From: Paenibacillus rhizophilus | Lineage (GTDB): Bacteria > Bacillota > Bacilli > Paenibacillales > Paenibacillaceae | Length of the DNA stretch: 64,000 nt | NCBI RefSeq assembly: GCF_003854965.1 | Contig: NZ_RQPI01000001.1 | Location: forward strand, 1,097,781-1,161,780 | Direction: 5' to 3' | Part shown: in pieces, positions 53,215 through 62,812 of the stretch | How positions within the stretch are numbered: position 1 is the first letter of the stretch | How the letters are laid out: each line of letters starts with the position of its first letter | Made by a program: the position numbers and the translations under genes | Notes under the pieces: model-generated | Seen by the model: the letters and a program-made list of their open reading frames with translations, nothing else | Told to the model about the DNA's origin: nothing | Database searches by the model: none

Positions 53215-54051
53215 TTATATGGATACGGACCCTTTAAATACCGCTTCGGCCGGTCCTGTCATATATACATGATTATCCTCTTCGTTCCATTCAATATACA
53301 GGTCTCCGCCCTTCAGGCTTACCCACGCCGCCCGGTCGCTCACTCCGTTAAGGACGGAGGAGACGAGCGTGGCACAAGCGCCGGTTCCGCAAGCGAGCGT
53401 CGGTCCGGCTCCCCGTTCCCATACCCGCATGTCGATGCGTCCGCGGTCTTTCACGGTGGCGAATTCGACATTCACCTTACGCGGGAACAAAGGATGAACT
53501 TCAAGCTTTGGTCCCCAGGTCGCCAGATCGAAGGAAACGGCGTCGTCCACATAAATGACGCAGTGCGGGTTGCCCATCGAAACGGCGGTAAATGTAAATT
53601 CCTTTCCATCCGTCTCAATCGGTCGGCCGAGCACCGGCTCGGCCTCGATGTTCACAGGAATTTGAGGTCCCGACAGAATGGGCTCGCCCATATCGACCGT
53701 TACTGTCTCCACCTGCCCGTCCTTCACCTGCAGCTTCACTTTCTGTTCGCCCGCGCCGATCGTTTCAATGACGATTTGCTCCGACTGCACATGCCCGTGA
53801 TCGTATACGTATTTCGCTACACAGCGAATAGCGTTGCCGCACTGCTCCGCTTCGGAACCGTCGGAATTCATAATCCGCATCATGTAATCGCCGCGCTCCG
53901 AGGGCAGAATATATACGAGTCCGTCGGCTCCGATGCCGAAGAACCGATTGCATAATTTGACGGCCAGTTCCGCCGCGTTCCCTGGCAGCGACTTCTCGCC
54001 GAATACGACGATGAAGTCGTTGCCGAGTCCGTGCATTTTGGTAAATTCCAT
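53215..54051 (-). CDS. dapF: Diaminopimelate epimerase
   Basis: 278 residues from ATG 54051 (after AAGGAG). MEFTKMHGLGNDFIVV, SEAEQCGNAIRCVAKYV (first catalytic Cys), MGNPHCVIYVDD and ACGTGACATL (second Cys) are the family motifs. It converts LL- to meso-diaminopimelate for lysine and peptidoglycan. Lies between yloB and the ger operon on the same strand. Confidence 0.96.
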   Translation of the reverse strand: MEFTKMHGLGNDFIVVFGEKSLPGNAAELAVKLCNRFFGIGADGLVYILPSERGDYMMRIMNSDGSEAEQCGNAIRCVAKYVYDHGHVQSEQIVIETIGAGEQKVKLQVKDGQVETVTVDMGEPILSGPQIPVNIEAEPVLGRPIETDGKEFTFTAVSMGNPHCVIYVDDAVSFDLATWGPKLEVHPLFPRKVNVEFATVKDRGRIDMRVWERGAGPTLACGTGACATLVSSVLNGVSDRAAWVSLKGGDLYIEWNEEDNHVYMTGPAEAVFKGSVSI

Positions 54052-54118
54052 AGCTTCGTCCACTCCTTCGGTTAATTGCAACAAGCATACCGCAAGAGGT
54101 CAGGCAAAGCTATTGATT

Positions 54119-56965
54119 TTATGCCGAAATTTTTGTACTTTTTGGCATGCTCCGTCCGCCGCCGGCCCCCCCTGCACGGAGACGCTTCCGGCTCTGTTTC
54201 CCGCCCCAGACGCTGGCCGCGCCCATCAGGAAGGTTGGAATACCGGAGGCGACGAGGCAAAGCGACCAGTCTCTAAAGCCAAGTGGCACTGTCTTGAAAA
54301 CTGGCTGCAGCGCGGGGATGTACATGACCGCCAGCATCAGCAGCACGGACGAGAGCACCGCGAGCACCAGATATTTGTTCTGGAACGGATTCCGGTGAAA
54401 CACGGATCGGGAGCTCCGGCAGTCGAACACATGAAAGAGCTGGGCCATAACGAGGGTGGCGAACGCCACCGACTGCGCTTGGATAAGCCGGGCCGGATCT
54501 TCCGGGGCGACGCGCAGCGTCAGCCAGAAGGCGGCGAGCGTGCAAAGGCCGATCAAAATGCCGCGGCTGACAATCTTCCAGCCGAGCCTGCGGGCGAAAA
54601 TATTCTCTTTGGCGCCGCGCGGCTTGTGTTCCATCAAATCTTTCTCGGGCTGGTCGACGCCCAGCGCCATCGCCGGAAGACCGTCCGTAACCAGATTGAC
54701 CCACAATATTTGAATGGGCACGAGCGGAAGCGGCAGACCGAGCATCATGGCAAAGAACATCGTCAGAATCTCGCCGACATTCGATGCGAGCAAATACCGG
54801 ATGAATTTACGGATATTCTCATAGATGCTCCGGCCCTCTTCGATCGCCGCCACAATCGTGGAGAAATTGTCGTCACCCAGGATGAGCGCCGACGCTTCCT
54901 TGGTCACGTCGGTGCCCGTAATGCCCATGGCGATGCCGATGTCCGCCGCCTTGATCGCCGGGGCGTCGTTGACCCCGTCGCCCGTCATGGCGACGACATG
55001 GCCCCGCCGCTGCAGCGACTTCACGATGCGCAGCTTGTGCTCGGGCGAGACGCGGGCGTAGACGTACACGCCGTCCGACATTTTGTCGAGCGCGTCGTCG
55101 TCCATCCGCGACAGCTGGCTGCCCGTCAGCACCTTGCCGCCGCGCTGAAGGATACCGAGTTGATGGGCGATCGCTTCTGCGGTTGTGCCGTGGTCGCCGG
55201 TAATCATCACCGTCTTGATGCCCGCCCGGCGTGTGACGCTGATCGCGTCCCGCACCTCCCGGCGCGGCGGGTCGATCATGCCGGCGAGCCCGGCGAAGAT
55301 CAGCTGGCCCTCGGCCTCCTTCTCGGAATTGGCGTGTTCGTTCGGCCGCAGCTCACGGTAAGCCAGACCGAGGACGCGGAGCGCGTCCGACGCCATTGCT
55401 TCGTTCGCTTCAAGCGCTTTTTGCCGAAGGGTCGGCGTACACGGGACTACCTGCCCTTCCCAAAACATATAGGAGCAGCGGCTCAGGAGCACATCGGGCG
55501 CCCCCTTCGTACACACCATGCGGCCTCCGGGATGGCTCACGATAACCGACATCAGCTTGCGTTCGGAATCGAAAGGAAACTCCTTCTCTCTGGAGAAGGT
55601 TACGGCTAGCGCCGAGGCGGTCAGCCCCATCTTCGCGGACAGCGCCACAAGTGCGCCTTCCGTCGGATCACCCTTAAGCTCCCATACCTTGGCTGCTGCG
55701 GACGGCGATGTTTCTCCGTCACCGCCTTTCGCCTTGCCTTTTTCTTTGCGTTTGGCCTTGGCTTCCTCGGAAACCGTCTCGTAAATCTCGGCGTTGCTGC
55801 ACAGTGCGCCAATTTGCAGCAGCCGCCGCAGGCTCTGGTCGTTCTTCAAGTCGGCAGGCTTGCCCTTGTACAGAACCGCTCCCTCCGGAGCGTACCCATC
55901 GCCGGTGACCTCAAGACTGCGTCCTCCGTTCCAGACACGGGTGACGGTCATTTTATTCTGTGTCAGCGTTCCGGTCTTGTCGGAACAGATGACGGAAGCG
56001 CAGCCCAGTGTCTCGACTGAAGGCAGCTTGCGGACGATAGCCTTGCGCTTGATCATCCTCTGCACGCCAAGCGCCAGCGCGATGGTGACGATTGCGGGCA
56101 GACCCTCGGGAATCGCAGCAACCGCCAGGCTGACCCCGGCCAGGAACATCGAAACCGCGGGCTGGCCGTGCAAAATACCCGCAAGCACCACAACAACAGT
56201 CAATGCTAGCGACACGTAAATCAGAATTTTACCGAGCTGCTCCAGCCGCCGCTGGAGCGGCGTTTCCTGGGCGTCGGTGCTCTGGATCAAATCGGCGATC
56301 TTGCCCATTTCCGTGCCCATTCCTGTCCGGACGACGATTGCCTTGCCCGTTCCCCGGGTGACCATAGTGCCCATGAAGCCGATATTCTTCTGGTCTCCCA
56401 GGGGAACCTCCTCGGCGTGAATCGGCTCTGAGTGTTTGGACACCGGCAGCGATTCACCGGTCAGCGCCGATTCCTCGCAGTACAGGGAGCTGCATTCCAG
56501 CCAGCGGACATCGGCTGGAACCCGGTCGCCGCTCTCCAGCAGGACGATGTCGCCCGGAACGAGCAGCTTCGCCGGGATATGTTGGACGGTTCCGTCCCGC
56601 AGCGCTTTGGCCGACGGCGCGGACAGCTGCTTCAGCGCCCGCAGCGAGCGCTCCGCTCGAAACTCCTGAACGAATCCGAGGAGCCCGTTCAGGGCGATGA
56701 TGGCGACAATCGTGATCGCATCCAGGTATTCACCCAGCAGCCCCGATACAAGCGTCGCCCCCATAAGCACGAGGACCATGAAGTCCTTGAACTGATTCAG
56801 CAGCAGCGTCAGCGGGGATATTTTTTTACCCTCTGACAGCTCATTTAGGCCGTTCTCGTTGCGTCTTGCTTCAGCCTCCTCATCGCCAAGGCCCCGCTGC
56901 GGCGAAACCGCGAATGTTTTCTGCAGTTCTTCACTGCTGAGCCTGTGCCAACTTTTTTGTTCCAT
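54119..56965 (-). CDS. yloB: YloB-type Ca2+-transporting P-type ATPase
   Basis: 948 residues, P2A ATPase: actuator [26 protein letters not shown] (TM4), phosphorylation site [40 protein letters not shown], ten TM helices and [15 protein letters not shown] in TM1. An unusual Lys/Gly-rich insert ([19 protein letters not shown], ~400-425) sits in the N-domain before [10 protein letters not shown], and the C-terminal tail is basic. In B. subtilis YloB exports Ca2+ during sporulation and stress. Divergent from rqcH, as in B. subtilis. Confidence 0.95.
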   Translation of the reverse strand: MEQKSWHRLSSEELQKTFAVSPQRGLGDEEAEARRNENGLNELSEGKKISPLTLLLNQFKDFMVLVLMGATLVSGLLGEYLDAITIVAIIALNGLLGFVQEFRAERSLRALKQLSAPSAKALRDGTVQHIPAKLLVPGDIVLLESGDRVPADVRWLECSSLYCEESALTGESLPVSKHSEPIHAEEVPLGDQKNIGFMGTMVTRGTGKAIVVRTGMGTEMGKIADLIQSTDAQETPLQRRLEQLGKILIYVSLALTVVVVLAGILHGQPAVSMFLAGVSLAVAAIPEGLPAIVTIALALGVQRMIKRKAIVRKLPSVETLGCASVICSDKTGTLTQNKMTVTRVWNGGRSLEVTGDGYAPEGAVLYKGKPADLKNDQSLRRLLQIGALCSNAEIYETVSEEAKAKRKEKGKAKGGDGETSPSAAAKVWELKGDPTEGALVALSAKMGLTASALAVTFSREKEFPFDSERKLMSVIVSHPGGRMVCTKGAPDVLLSRCSYMFWEGQVVPCTPTLRQKALEANEAMASDALRVLGLAYRELRPNEHANSEKEAEGQLIFAGLAGMIDPPRREVRDAISVTRRAGIKTVMITGDHGTTAEAIAHQLGILQRGGKVLTGSQLSRMDDDALDKMSDGVYVYARVSPEHKLRIVKSLQRRGHVVAMTGDGVNDAPAIKAADIGIAMGITGTDVTKEASALILGDDNFSTIVAAIEEGRSIYENIRKFIRYLLASNVGEILTMFFAMMLGLPLPLVPIQILWVNLVTDGLPAMALGVDQPEKDLMEHKPRGAKENIFARRLGWKIVSRGILIGLCTLAAFWLTLRVAPEDPARLIQAQSVAFATLVMAQLFHVFDCRSSRSVFHRNPFQNKYLVLAVLSSVLLMLAVMYIPALQPVFKTVPLGFRDWSLCLVASGIPTFLMGAASVWGGKQSRKRLRAGGAGGGRSMPKSTKISA

Positions 56966-57159
56966 GACTCTCCATTCCCCTCCCGGTCGTTTCTTGACTT
57001 CCGGCGGCGTTAACGCTTTTCCACCCGTTCATGACCAATGTATTCGGGGTCGTCCCGAATTATCACTGGGGCTTATCCTCTTCGTTTTGCGCTGAACGGC
57101 GAAAGTATGGCATCATAGAGAGGAAAGAAATTTTACCAGCGACAGGAGAATTTATAATC

Positions 57160-59055
57160 ATGGCACTCGACGGCATCGTGACCCGCGCCATTGTAACTGA
57201 GCTTCAGGCATGCATTGGACAGCGGATTAGTAAAATATATCAACCCGGCGATCACGATCTTGTATTTACACTCCGAGGCGCAGGCGGTGGCGGCAAGCTG
57301 CTGTTGTCGGCCAATCCGACCTATCCGCGCCTGCACTTCACGGAAAGAAGCACCCTGAATCCAGCAGAAGCCCCCATGTTCTGCATGCTGATGCGCAAGC
57401 ACTGCGAGGGCGGCGTTATTGAAGCTGTCTCCCAAGTGGGGATGGAACGCATCATTCATTTCGATATCCGGCAAAGGGATGAGCTCGGAGACGTGTCTTC
57501 CAAGAAAATCATCATCGAGCTGATGGGCCGCCACAGCAACATCATCCTGACCGACGTCTCCGCAGGCACAATTATTGACGGCATTCATCATGTTACTCCC
57601 GCCATCAGCAGCTACCGGATTGTTATGCCCGGCTTTGCCTACACGCAGCCGCCGGAACAGAACAAGCATAACCCGCTGGACGTATCGCGGAGCGGTTTCA
57701 TGCAGCTGTACCGCGACGCCGAGGAGAAGCAGGCAGAGCCTGCGGCGGATACGGAAGCCAGCCCTGAAGAGGGGGCGGAAAGCTCAGGTGACCGGAGAAG
57801 AAGCCGGGAGAACCCGGGAAAAAGCGCCCCTAAACCGCCTTCTCTCGATCCCATTGCCTGGATCGTCGATACCTTCAGCGGCATCAGCCCGCTGATCGCT
57901 CAGGAAATCGCGCTGCGTTCCGCGCAGAACCGAGACGCCGGGACTGCGGAAGGGGTTCGCGGATACTCCGGGAACGAAATCGGATTCGAAGACAGGCTCG
58001 CTGAAGCCTTCGAATCCATTATGGAACCGGTCCGCCGGTGTCAATTCTCTCCGGTTATCGGCACGAACGCCAAAGGGAAGCTTGTCTTTTCCGCGATTCC
58101 GCTGACGCTGCCGGAAGGCAAGACGAAGCATTACGACACGATCAGCCGCTGTATGGAAGATTATTACGGCGACAAGGCCGAGCGGGACACGGTAAAGCAG
58201 CGAGTAAGCGACTTGATCCGTTTCCTGACTAATGAACGGAGCAAAAATGTCAAGAAGCTGGCCAACCTCCACGCGGATCTGGAGGAAGCCGGCGGGGCCG
58301 AGCAGTATCGGATTCGCGGCGAGCTGTTGTTCGCATCGCTGCACACGCTGTCCAAAGGCGACAAGGAAGTTCGCCTGGTCAATTATTACGATGAGGATCA
58401 GGCGGAAATCACGATCCCGCTAGATCCGCTGCTTACTCCGTCCGACAATGCGCAGCGCTATTTTAAAAAATACAATAAATACAAAAACAGCCTCGCGGTA
58501 ATCGAAGAGCAGCTTGGGAAGACGCATGAGGAAATCCGCTATATGGAAGGTCTGCTCCAGCAGCTCGATCACGCTTCCCTGAACGACATCGAGGAAATCC
58601 GGGAAGAGCTCGTGGCCGGAGGATATCTTCGGGACCGCGGCAAAAAGGGCAAAAAGAAAAAGAAGCCTACCCGTCCGACTCTCCAGGTGTTCACTTCTTC
58701 GGAAGGTTTGGAAATCTATGTAGGTAAAAACAACCTGCAAAATGAGTACCTGACGAACCGCCTGGCCGGAGCTAACGAAACGTGGCTGCATACGAAGGAT
58801 ATTCCCGGTTCGCATGTCGTGATCCGAGGAGAAAAATTCGGCGACGCCACACTCAATGAAGCCGCGCAGCTCGCCGCTTATTTCAGCCAGGCCAAGCATT
58901 CCAGCAGCGTACCAGTGGACTCCACGCTGATCCGGCATGTCCGCAAGCCAAGCGGATCCAAGCCCGGCTTCGTCATTTATGACCATCAGCGGACTCTGTT
59001 TGTGACGCCGGATGAAGAAATGATCAAACGGCTTCCCAGCACGTTAAAAAGCTGA
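57160..59055 (+). CDS. rqcH: RqcH (YloA/FbpA), NFACT protein of ribosome quality control
   Basis: The start is ATG 57160 (MALDGIVTRAIVTEL) after AGGAGAA; a 43-codon upstream extension is not coding-like. 631 residues: NFACT-N (MFCMLMRKHCEGG, ELMGRHSNIIL, ITPAISSYR-type), then helix-hairpin-helix and coiled-coil (~300-480) and the NFACT-R domain (TWLHTKDIPGSHVVIRG, DSTLIRHVRKPSGSKPG). It adds C-terminal alanine tails to nascent chains on split 50S subunits. A ~45-residue charged insert (~190-235, EEGAESSGDRRRSRENP) is not typical. Confidence 0.95.
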   Translation: MALDGIVTRAIVTELQACIGQRISKIYQPGDHDLVFTLRGAGGGGKLLLSANPTYPRLHFTERSTLNPAEAPMFCMLMRKHCEGGVIEAVSQVGMERIIHFDIRQRDELGDVSSKKIIIELMGRHSNIILTDVSAGTIIDGIHHVTPAISSYRIVMPGFAYTQPPEQNKHNPLDVSRSGFMQLYRDAEEKQAEPAADTEASPEEGAESSGDRRRSRENPGKSAPKPPSLDPIAWIVDTFSGISPLIAQEIALRSAQNRDAGTAEGVRGYSGNEIGFEDRLAEAFESIMEPVRRCQFSPVIGTNAKGKLVFSAIPLTLPEGKTKHYDTISRCMEDYYGDKAERDTVKQRVSDLIRFLTNERSKNVKKLANLHADLEEAGGAEQYRIRGELLFASLHTLSKGDKEVRLVNYYDEDQAEITIPLDPLLTPSDNAQRYFKKYNKYKNSLAVIEEQLGKTHEEIRYMEGLLQQLDHASLNDIEEIREELVAGGYLRDRGKKGKKKKKPTRPTLQVFTSSEGLEIYVGKNNLQNEYLTNRLAGANETWLHTKDIPGSHVVIRGEKFGDATLNEAAQLAAYFSQAKHSSSVPVDSTLIRHVRKPSGSKPGFVIYDHQRTLFVTPDEEMIKRLPSTLKS

Positions 59056-59124
59056 ATTCAGCGGAAATACGGCGGAATGGAACAGTCCATTGAATCCGCC
59101 TTTCCGCTGCCAAGATAAGTTAAA

Positions 59125-59172
59125 AAGAAGCTTTCATCAGGCGGCCAGACCGCTCTTGAGAAAGCTTCTTTG
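59125..59172. terminator. Bidirectional terminator between rqcH and the PHP gene
   Basis: AAAGAAGCTTTC pairs with GAAAGCTTCTTT around a GC-rich loop. The minus-strand reading has a T5 run; the plus-strand reading is weaker. It lies between convergent genes. Confidence 0.75.
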
Positions 59173-59226
59173 ATTTGCGTCGCCCGGGCGTTCCCGTCAG
59201 ACTTGGGGCTTGGGACTATGCTTTCT

Positions 59227-60120
59227 TTAAGCCTTCAACTGCTCCAGCACATCCGCTCCTACCGTCACGCTTCCGAGATCACCGTGGAAGATCACGCCGC
59301 CCCGCGCGCCGTGAAAATCCGAGCCGCCCGTAACCAACAGGCCGTACTCCCGCGCCATCTCAAGGTAGCGTTCCTCCTCGGCGGGACCGTGGTCGGAGTG
59401 ATAAACCTCAACGCCGGCGAATCCGCCGCTGCCGAGAATGCCGCGCACCAATTCATCGTCGCCGTACAGCCCGGGATGGGCCAGCACCGCCTTTCCCTTC
59501 GCTTCGGCGATCCAGCGACTGGCTTCTCCGGGGGAGATGCGCGGCGGCGCCACAAAGGCGGCCTTTCCCTCTGCCAGATACTTGTCGAAGGCATCTCGCA
59601 TATCCGACGCCGCACCGAGCCGCACCAGTTCGTCAGCGATATGCGGCCTGCCCACGCTCTCATCCGGCTTCAGCTCCCGGCCGATTCCCCGGACTACGGC
59701 CTCCATCGTGATCTCAATGCCCAGCCCTTGCAGCCGCTCGATTATAGCTTCATTTCGCGCGGCGCGGGTGTCCCGCAGTTCGGCCAGCCGTCTCAGGAAC
59801 GATTCGTCCCGGAAATCCACATGATATCCGAGGACGTGGATGTCTTTGCCGCCGGCGCGGGAGCTGATTTCAACGCCGGGAACGACCGTAATGCCGTATT
59901 GTTCCCCGGCCTTCATCGCTTCAGCCAAGCCCGCAACCGTATCGTGATCCGTAATGGCGACCGCGGCCAGGCCCTTTTCCTTGGCAAGACGCACATTTTC
60001 AGCCGAAGGCTGCATGCCGTCGGATGCAAGTGTGTGCGTGTGCAGGTCGCAGCGCCCGATAGACGCGGCTCCGGCGGCCTCAAATTCTTTTACCAATTCG
60101 CTCATCCCTTCCTTGTTCAT
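59227..60120 (-). CDS. PHP-domain phosphoesterase (RNase AM/YciV-like)
   Basis: 297 residues from ATG 60120, whose ATGA overlaps the stop of the micro-ORF upstream. The PHP motifs are intact: CDLHTHTLASDG, ITDHDTVAGL, VPGVEISS, HVLGYHVDF, HPGLYGDDELV and GSDFHGA. This subfamily (TrpH/YciV) acts as a 3'-phosphate or 5'-3' oligonucleotide phosphatase. Cytosolic, metal-dependent. A second start (60105) inside the gene is possible but the coupled one fits better. Confidence 0.9.
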   Translation of the reverse strand: MNKEGMSELVKEFEAAGAASIGRCDLHTHTLASDGMQPSAENVRLAKEKGLAAVAITDHDTVAGLAEAMKAGEQYGITVVPGVEISSRAGGKDIHVLGYHVDFRDESFLRRLAELRDTRAARNEAIIERLQGLGIEITMEAVVRGIGRELKPDESVGRPHIADELVRLGAASDMRDAFDKYLAEGKAAFVAPPRISPGEASRWIAEAKGKAVLAHPGLYGDDELVRGILGSGGFAGVEVYHSDHGPAEEERYLEMAREYGLLVTGGSDFHGARGGVIFHGDLGSVTVGADVLEQLKA

Positions 60121-60230
60121 CCGAGCCGCTTCATTTCTTCCCATTCCTCGCGCAGAATCCCCATCTTGATCGCATCGTAATATTGACCCCGAACGATACG
60201 CGCCTTGCGGACACGGGCTTCTTCCGACAT
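60117..60230 (-). CDS. Micro-ORF of 37 residues coupled to the PHP gene
   Basis: ATG 60230 follows GGGGGAGAGCGG. The frame reads MSEEARVRKARIVRGQYYDA, then IKMGILREEWEEMKRLG, and ends with TGA overlapping the ATG of the PHP gene. The peptide is charged and helical and looks coding. No family is recognised; it may be a conserved small protein or a translational coupler. Confidence 0.6.
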   Translation of the reverse strand: MSEEARVRKARIVRGQYYDAIKMGILREEWEEMKRLG

Positions 60231-60272
60231 TCCGCTCTCCCCCAAATCCCCGAAAATAACTGTCCAGACTTC

Positions 60273-61169
60273 TTAGTCCTCTGCGTGCTGGCGAAGAAAA
60301 CTCAGGAACGTTACCGCATGAATCGGCAGCAGCGTCGATTTCTGATGAATCGCGTAAAACTGCCGCTTGAACGAAGCGTCGGAAATGTCCACGATCTTCA
60401 GCAGCCCCAAAGCGATTTCATGCCTAACCGTAGAGGGAGACAGCATCGTTATGCCCAGCCCCGCTTCCACCGCCGATTTGACCGCTCCCGTACTGCCAAG
60501 CTCCATAACGACCTGCAGCTCGCCCAGGTCCATCCCTCTGGCCAGCAGCTGCTCCTCCATAACCCGGCGTGTTCCCGAGCCCTGCTCGCGCAGCACGAAT
60601 GGGTACCTCAGAGCCTCTTCAAGCGGCACTTCGCTTCTTCCGGCAAGCTCATGATCTCCCGGCACAATCAGCTTCAGCTCGTCCTCCATCACCGGCTCGA
60701 TCACCATGTCCGGATGGGTTACCTCCGCTTCGATCAGCCCGAAATTAAGCTGGTGCTTTGTAATTTCTTCCATAATTTGAGTGGTGTTCATGATCTTCAG
60801 CATGACGGAAATGTTCGGATACGTCTTACCAAAGGGTGCAAGCAGCCGGGGCAGCACGTATTCTCCAATCGTAAGGCTTGAACCGAGCAGCAACCGCCCT
60901 TCCAGCATGTGAGTATAGGCCGCCATCGCCTGATCGGTCTCCCGCATCAGTTCGATACTGCGCAGCGCAAAGGGCAAAAGCGTCCTTCCTGCGTCTGACA
61001 GTACGATTTTTTTGGTGGAACGGTTGAACAGCTTCGTTCCGAAATACTCCTCGAGCGACTGGACCTGCATCGTCACGGCCGGCTGGGTCATATGCAGCGC
61101 CTGCGCCGCAGCGGAGAAGCTTCCTTTTTCGGACACGGTGTAAAAAATATGCAGCTGATGAAAATTCAC
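60273..61169 (-). CDS. LysR-family regulator (CysL/YwfK-like)
   Basis: 298 residues. N-terminal winged helix HQLHIFYTVSEKGSFSAAAQAL, MTQPAVTMQVQSLEEYFGTKLF, then the LysR substrate domain (LLLGSSLTIGEYVLPRLL, EAVEAGLGIT-type VEAGLGITMLSP). The order and motifs resemble CysL/YwfK of the sulphate or acetate regulators. Target genes are not adjacent in an obvious way. Confidence 0.9.
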   Translation of the reverse strand: MNFHQLHIFYTVSEKGSFSAAAQALHMTQPAVTMQVQSLEEYFGTKLFNRSTKKIVLSDAGRTLLPFALRSIELMRETDQAMAAYTHMLEGRLLLGSSLTIGEYVLPRLLAPFGKTYPNISVMLKIMNTTQIMEEITKHQLNFGLIEAEVTHPDMVIEPVMEDELKLIVPGDHELAGRSEVPLEEALRYPFVLREQGSGTRRVMEEQLLARGMDLGELQVVMELGSTGAVKSAVEAGLGITMLSPSTVRHEIALGLLKIVDISDASFKRQFYAIHQKSTLLPIHAVTFLSFLRQHAED

Positions 61170-61223
61170 GCTCGTCCACTCCCATTATTCCATGACTTAT
61201 GTTCTGTAACTTCCTTCATTTTC

Positions 61224-61253
61224 AAAAAGACATGCGGCCCTGGCCGCATGCCT
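61224..61253 (-). terminator. Terminator downstream of the unknown gene at 61273
   Basis: On the minus strand GCATGCGGCC pairs with GGCCGCATGTC around AG(G), then TTTTT. It lies between that gene and the LysR gene. Confidence 0.85.
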
Positions 61254-61272
61254 CTTCGCCTTATGTCTTTAC

Positions 61273-61710
61273 TTAACGTCTCTTCCTGCCCGACTGCATA
61301 AGGGGCGTTCTCCGCAAACTTCGCTGCCGAGCAAAATAGTTCTTCAAATCCCTGAGATCTATGTTCTCCGACATTTTCCCAAGAAACGACACGACGATCA
61401 GCTTGTAGAGGGGGTTCCCGTAAAGATCGGCTTCATCCGGCATTTCCACTATGCGCGCCGCCATCACAAGATCGTTGTCAACCACATACATTTCCGGCTC
61501 ATCCGGAGAATGCACCCTCACTCTTTTTTGCTTGAGACACTGCCACAGCCAGAAGGCGGTCTCTTTGCCGGACTGTCCGTCTCCCTGGCTCCGGTCCTCA
61601 TACCGGCTTCTCGCATGCGCCGTAATCACAAGATCGGCGATTCTGAACTCTTTAAGCATCACATAGAACGGCTCGTGAACGCCCCGATTAGCCGATTCTT
61701 TATCGCGCAT
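61273..61710 (-). CDS. Conserved-looking protein of unknown function
   Basis: Start taken as ATG 61710, with GGAGTG ~9 bases upstream; the frame opens at 61758. The 145-residue protein has ITAHARSRYEDR (His-Ala-x-x-R, as in small RNase-toxin and DUF4258 folds), a Trp-rich helix (TAFWLWQCLKQKRV), a strand-rich middle (MYVVDNDLVMAARI, YKLIVVSFLGKM) and a very basic C-terminus. I do not recognise the family. It lies 100 bases after the GGDEF gene on the same strand, with no clear antitoxin neighbour. Confidence 0.7.
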   Translation of the reverse strand: MRDKESANRGVHEPFYVMLKEFRIADLVITAHARSRYEDRSQGDGQSGKETAFWLWQCLKQKRVRVHSPDEPEMYVVDNDLVMAARIVEMPDEADLYGNPLYKLIVVSFLGKMSENIDLRDLKNYFARQRSLRRTPLMQSGRKRR

Positions 61711-61810
61711 AGCTATCACACTCCACAAAGGGTCTTGGCGCGCATGTATTGATGCCATCTTACCACCTTAAGAGCGGGATATTCAAGCTTGGCCCTAGCG
61801 GCAGCGCGGG

Positions 61811-62782
61811 TTATGTAGGTTGTGCACAGACTCCCGGCGTCATGCTTTCTTCAATCAAACAGCTCCCTTTGATGTTCTTGCATCTCTTTTTCAGACGCGC
61901 AGCCTCTGTGGAAATCTCCTCAATCGACCCAAATTGGCGGAAGCGGTTCGTTATGACGGCAACCGAAAGCGAGACGAGCGGAATTTCTTCATATTTTCCC
62001 AAACGATTCTCGGCCAGTACGGACTGCTTCGTCAGGTGCGATTCGGAGTAGAAACTGTTAATCGTCTCATCGAAAGCGCGGAGAACCGTCCGGCAGCTTT
62101 CGGAATAATGATGGTGATCCATCACGACAATAAAATCATCCCCGCCAATATGTCCGACAAGCCCCCCTGCCGGAACCATGCCGCCACTAATGATTTCCGC
62201 CGTCCATTGAAGGAGCCGGTCACCCTCTTTAAACCCGTATGTATCATTGTAAGCCTTGAAGTAGTCCAGATCGAAATAGAGCACGCTGAACTGTTCTAAC
62301 GACAAGGATTTCTTCAACCATTCGTTGATGCTGACATTGCCCGGAAGACCGGTAAGAGGATTCATGTAGCTGGCCGTTTCAACCTGGATTTCGGCAAAAT
62401 GAAGCAGCAGGTCCCTAACGCTGACCGCGCCGTATAACCGGTTTCCGCTGGTAACCACAACATCATCGTACAGCTTCTCTTCATCGCGGGCCATCGCCAG
62501 TCTACTGACCTCTGTAATGGGGCATTCGTAATCGACAACCAGAGGAGTGCTGTCCATAATAAGCTTTACAGGTCTTTGCATATACAGTGTATAGCCATAT
62601 AAAGTGCCTATTTTCTGGTAAAATCTCACTCTCATGATCAGAGCAACCGGAAAATCACCCTCGGTGACGGCTACCCCCTGAAGCGCGGGATTTTGCTTAA
62701 AGATTCGATCCACGTATTCACAAGGTGTACTCGGAGCAAGGTGTGGAATCGACTGGCATACTTCTCCAACTTTATGCTGCAT
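61811..62782 (-). CDS. CBS-GGDEF protein with GGDDF signature
   Basis: Start ATG 62782 after AAAGGAG; 323 residues. Residues ~15-135 are a CBS-like pair (FKQNPALQGVAVTEGDFPVALIM, VVVTSGNRLYGAVSVRDLL). Residues ~145-305 are a GGDEF domain (NPLTGLPGNVSINEWL, YFDLDYFKAYNDTYGFKEGDRLL, GHIGGDDFIVVMD). The signature is GGDDF rather than GG(D/E)EF, so cyclase activity may be reduced or lost. It follows the EAL gene by 30 bases in one operon. Confidence 0.87.
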   Translation of the reverse strand: MQHKVGEVCQSIPHLAPSTPCEYVDRIFKQNPALQGVAVTEGDFPVALIMRVRFYQKIGTLYGYTLYMQRPVKLIMDSTPLVVDYECPITEVSRLAMARDEEKLYDDVVVTSGNRLYGAVSVRDLLLHFAEIQVETASYMNPLTGLPGNVSINEWLKKSLSLEQFSVLYFDLDYFKAYNDTYGFKEGDRLLQWTAEIISGGMVPAGGLVGHIGGDDFIVVMDHHHYSESCRTVLRAFDETINSFYSESHLTKQSVLAENRLGKYEEIPLVSLSVAVITNRFRQFGSIEEISTEAARLKKRCKNIKGSCLIEESMTPGVCAQPT

Positions 62783-62812
62783 CAATTAATGGCTCCTTTC
62801 CAAGTTTGAACT

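Noticed and set aside
53933..55609. 558-codon plus-strand frame opposite yloB and dapF
   Set aside because: It is His/Arg-rich shadow sequence, antisense to the intact P-type ATPase.
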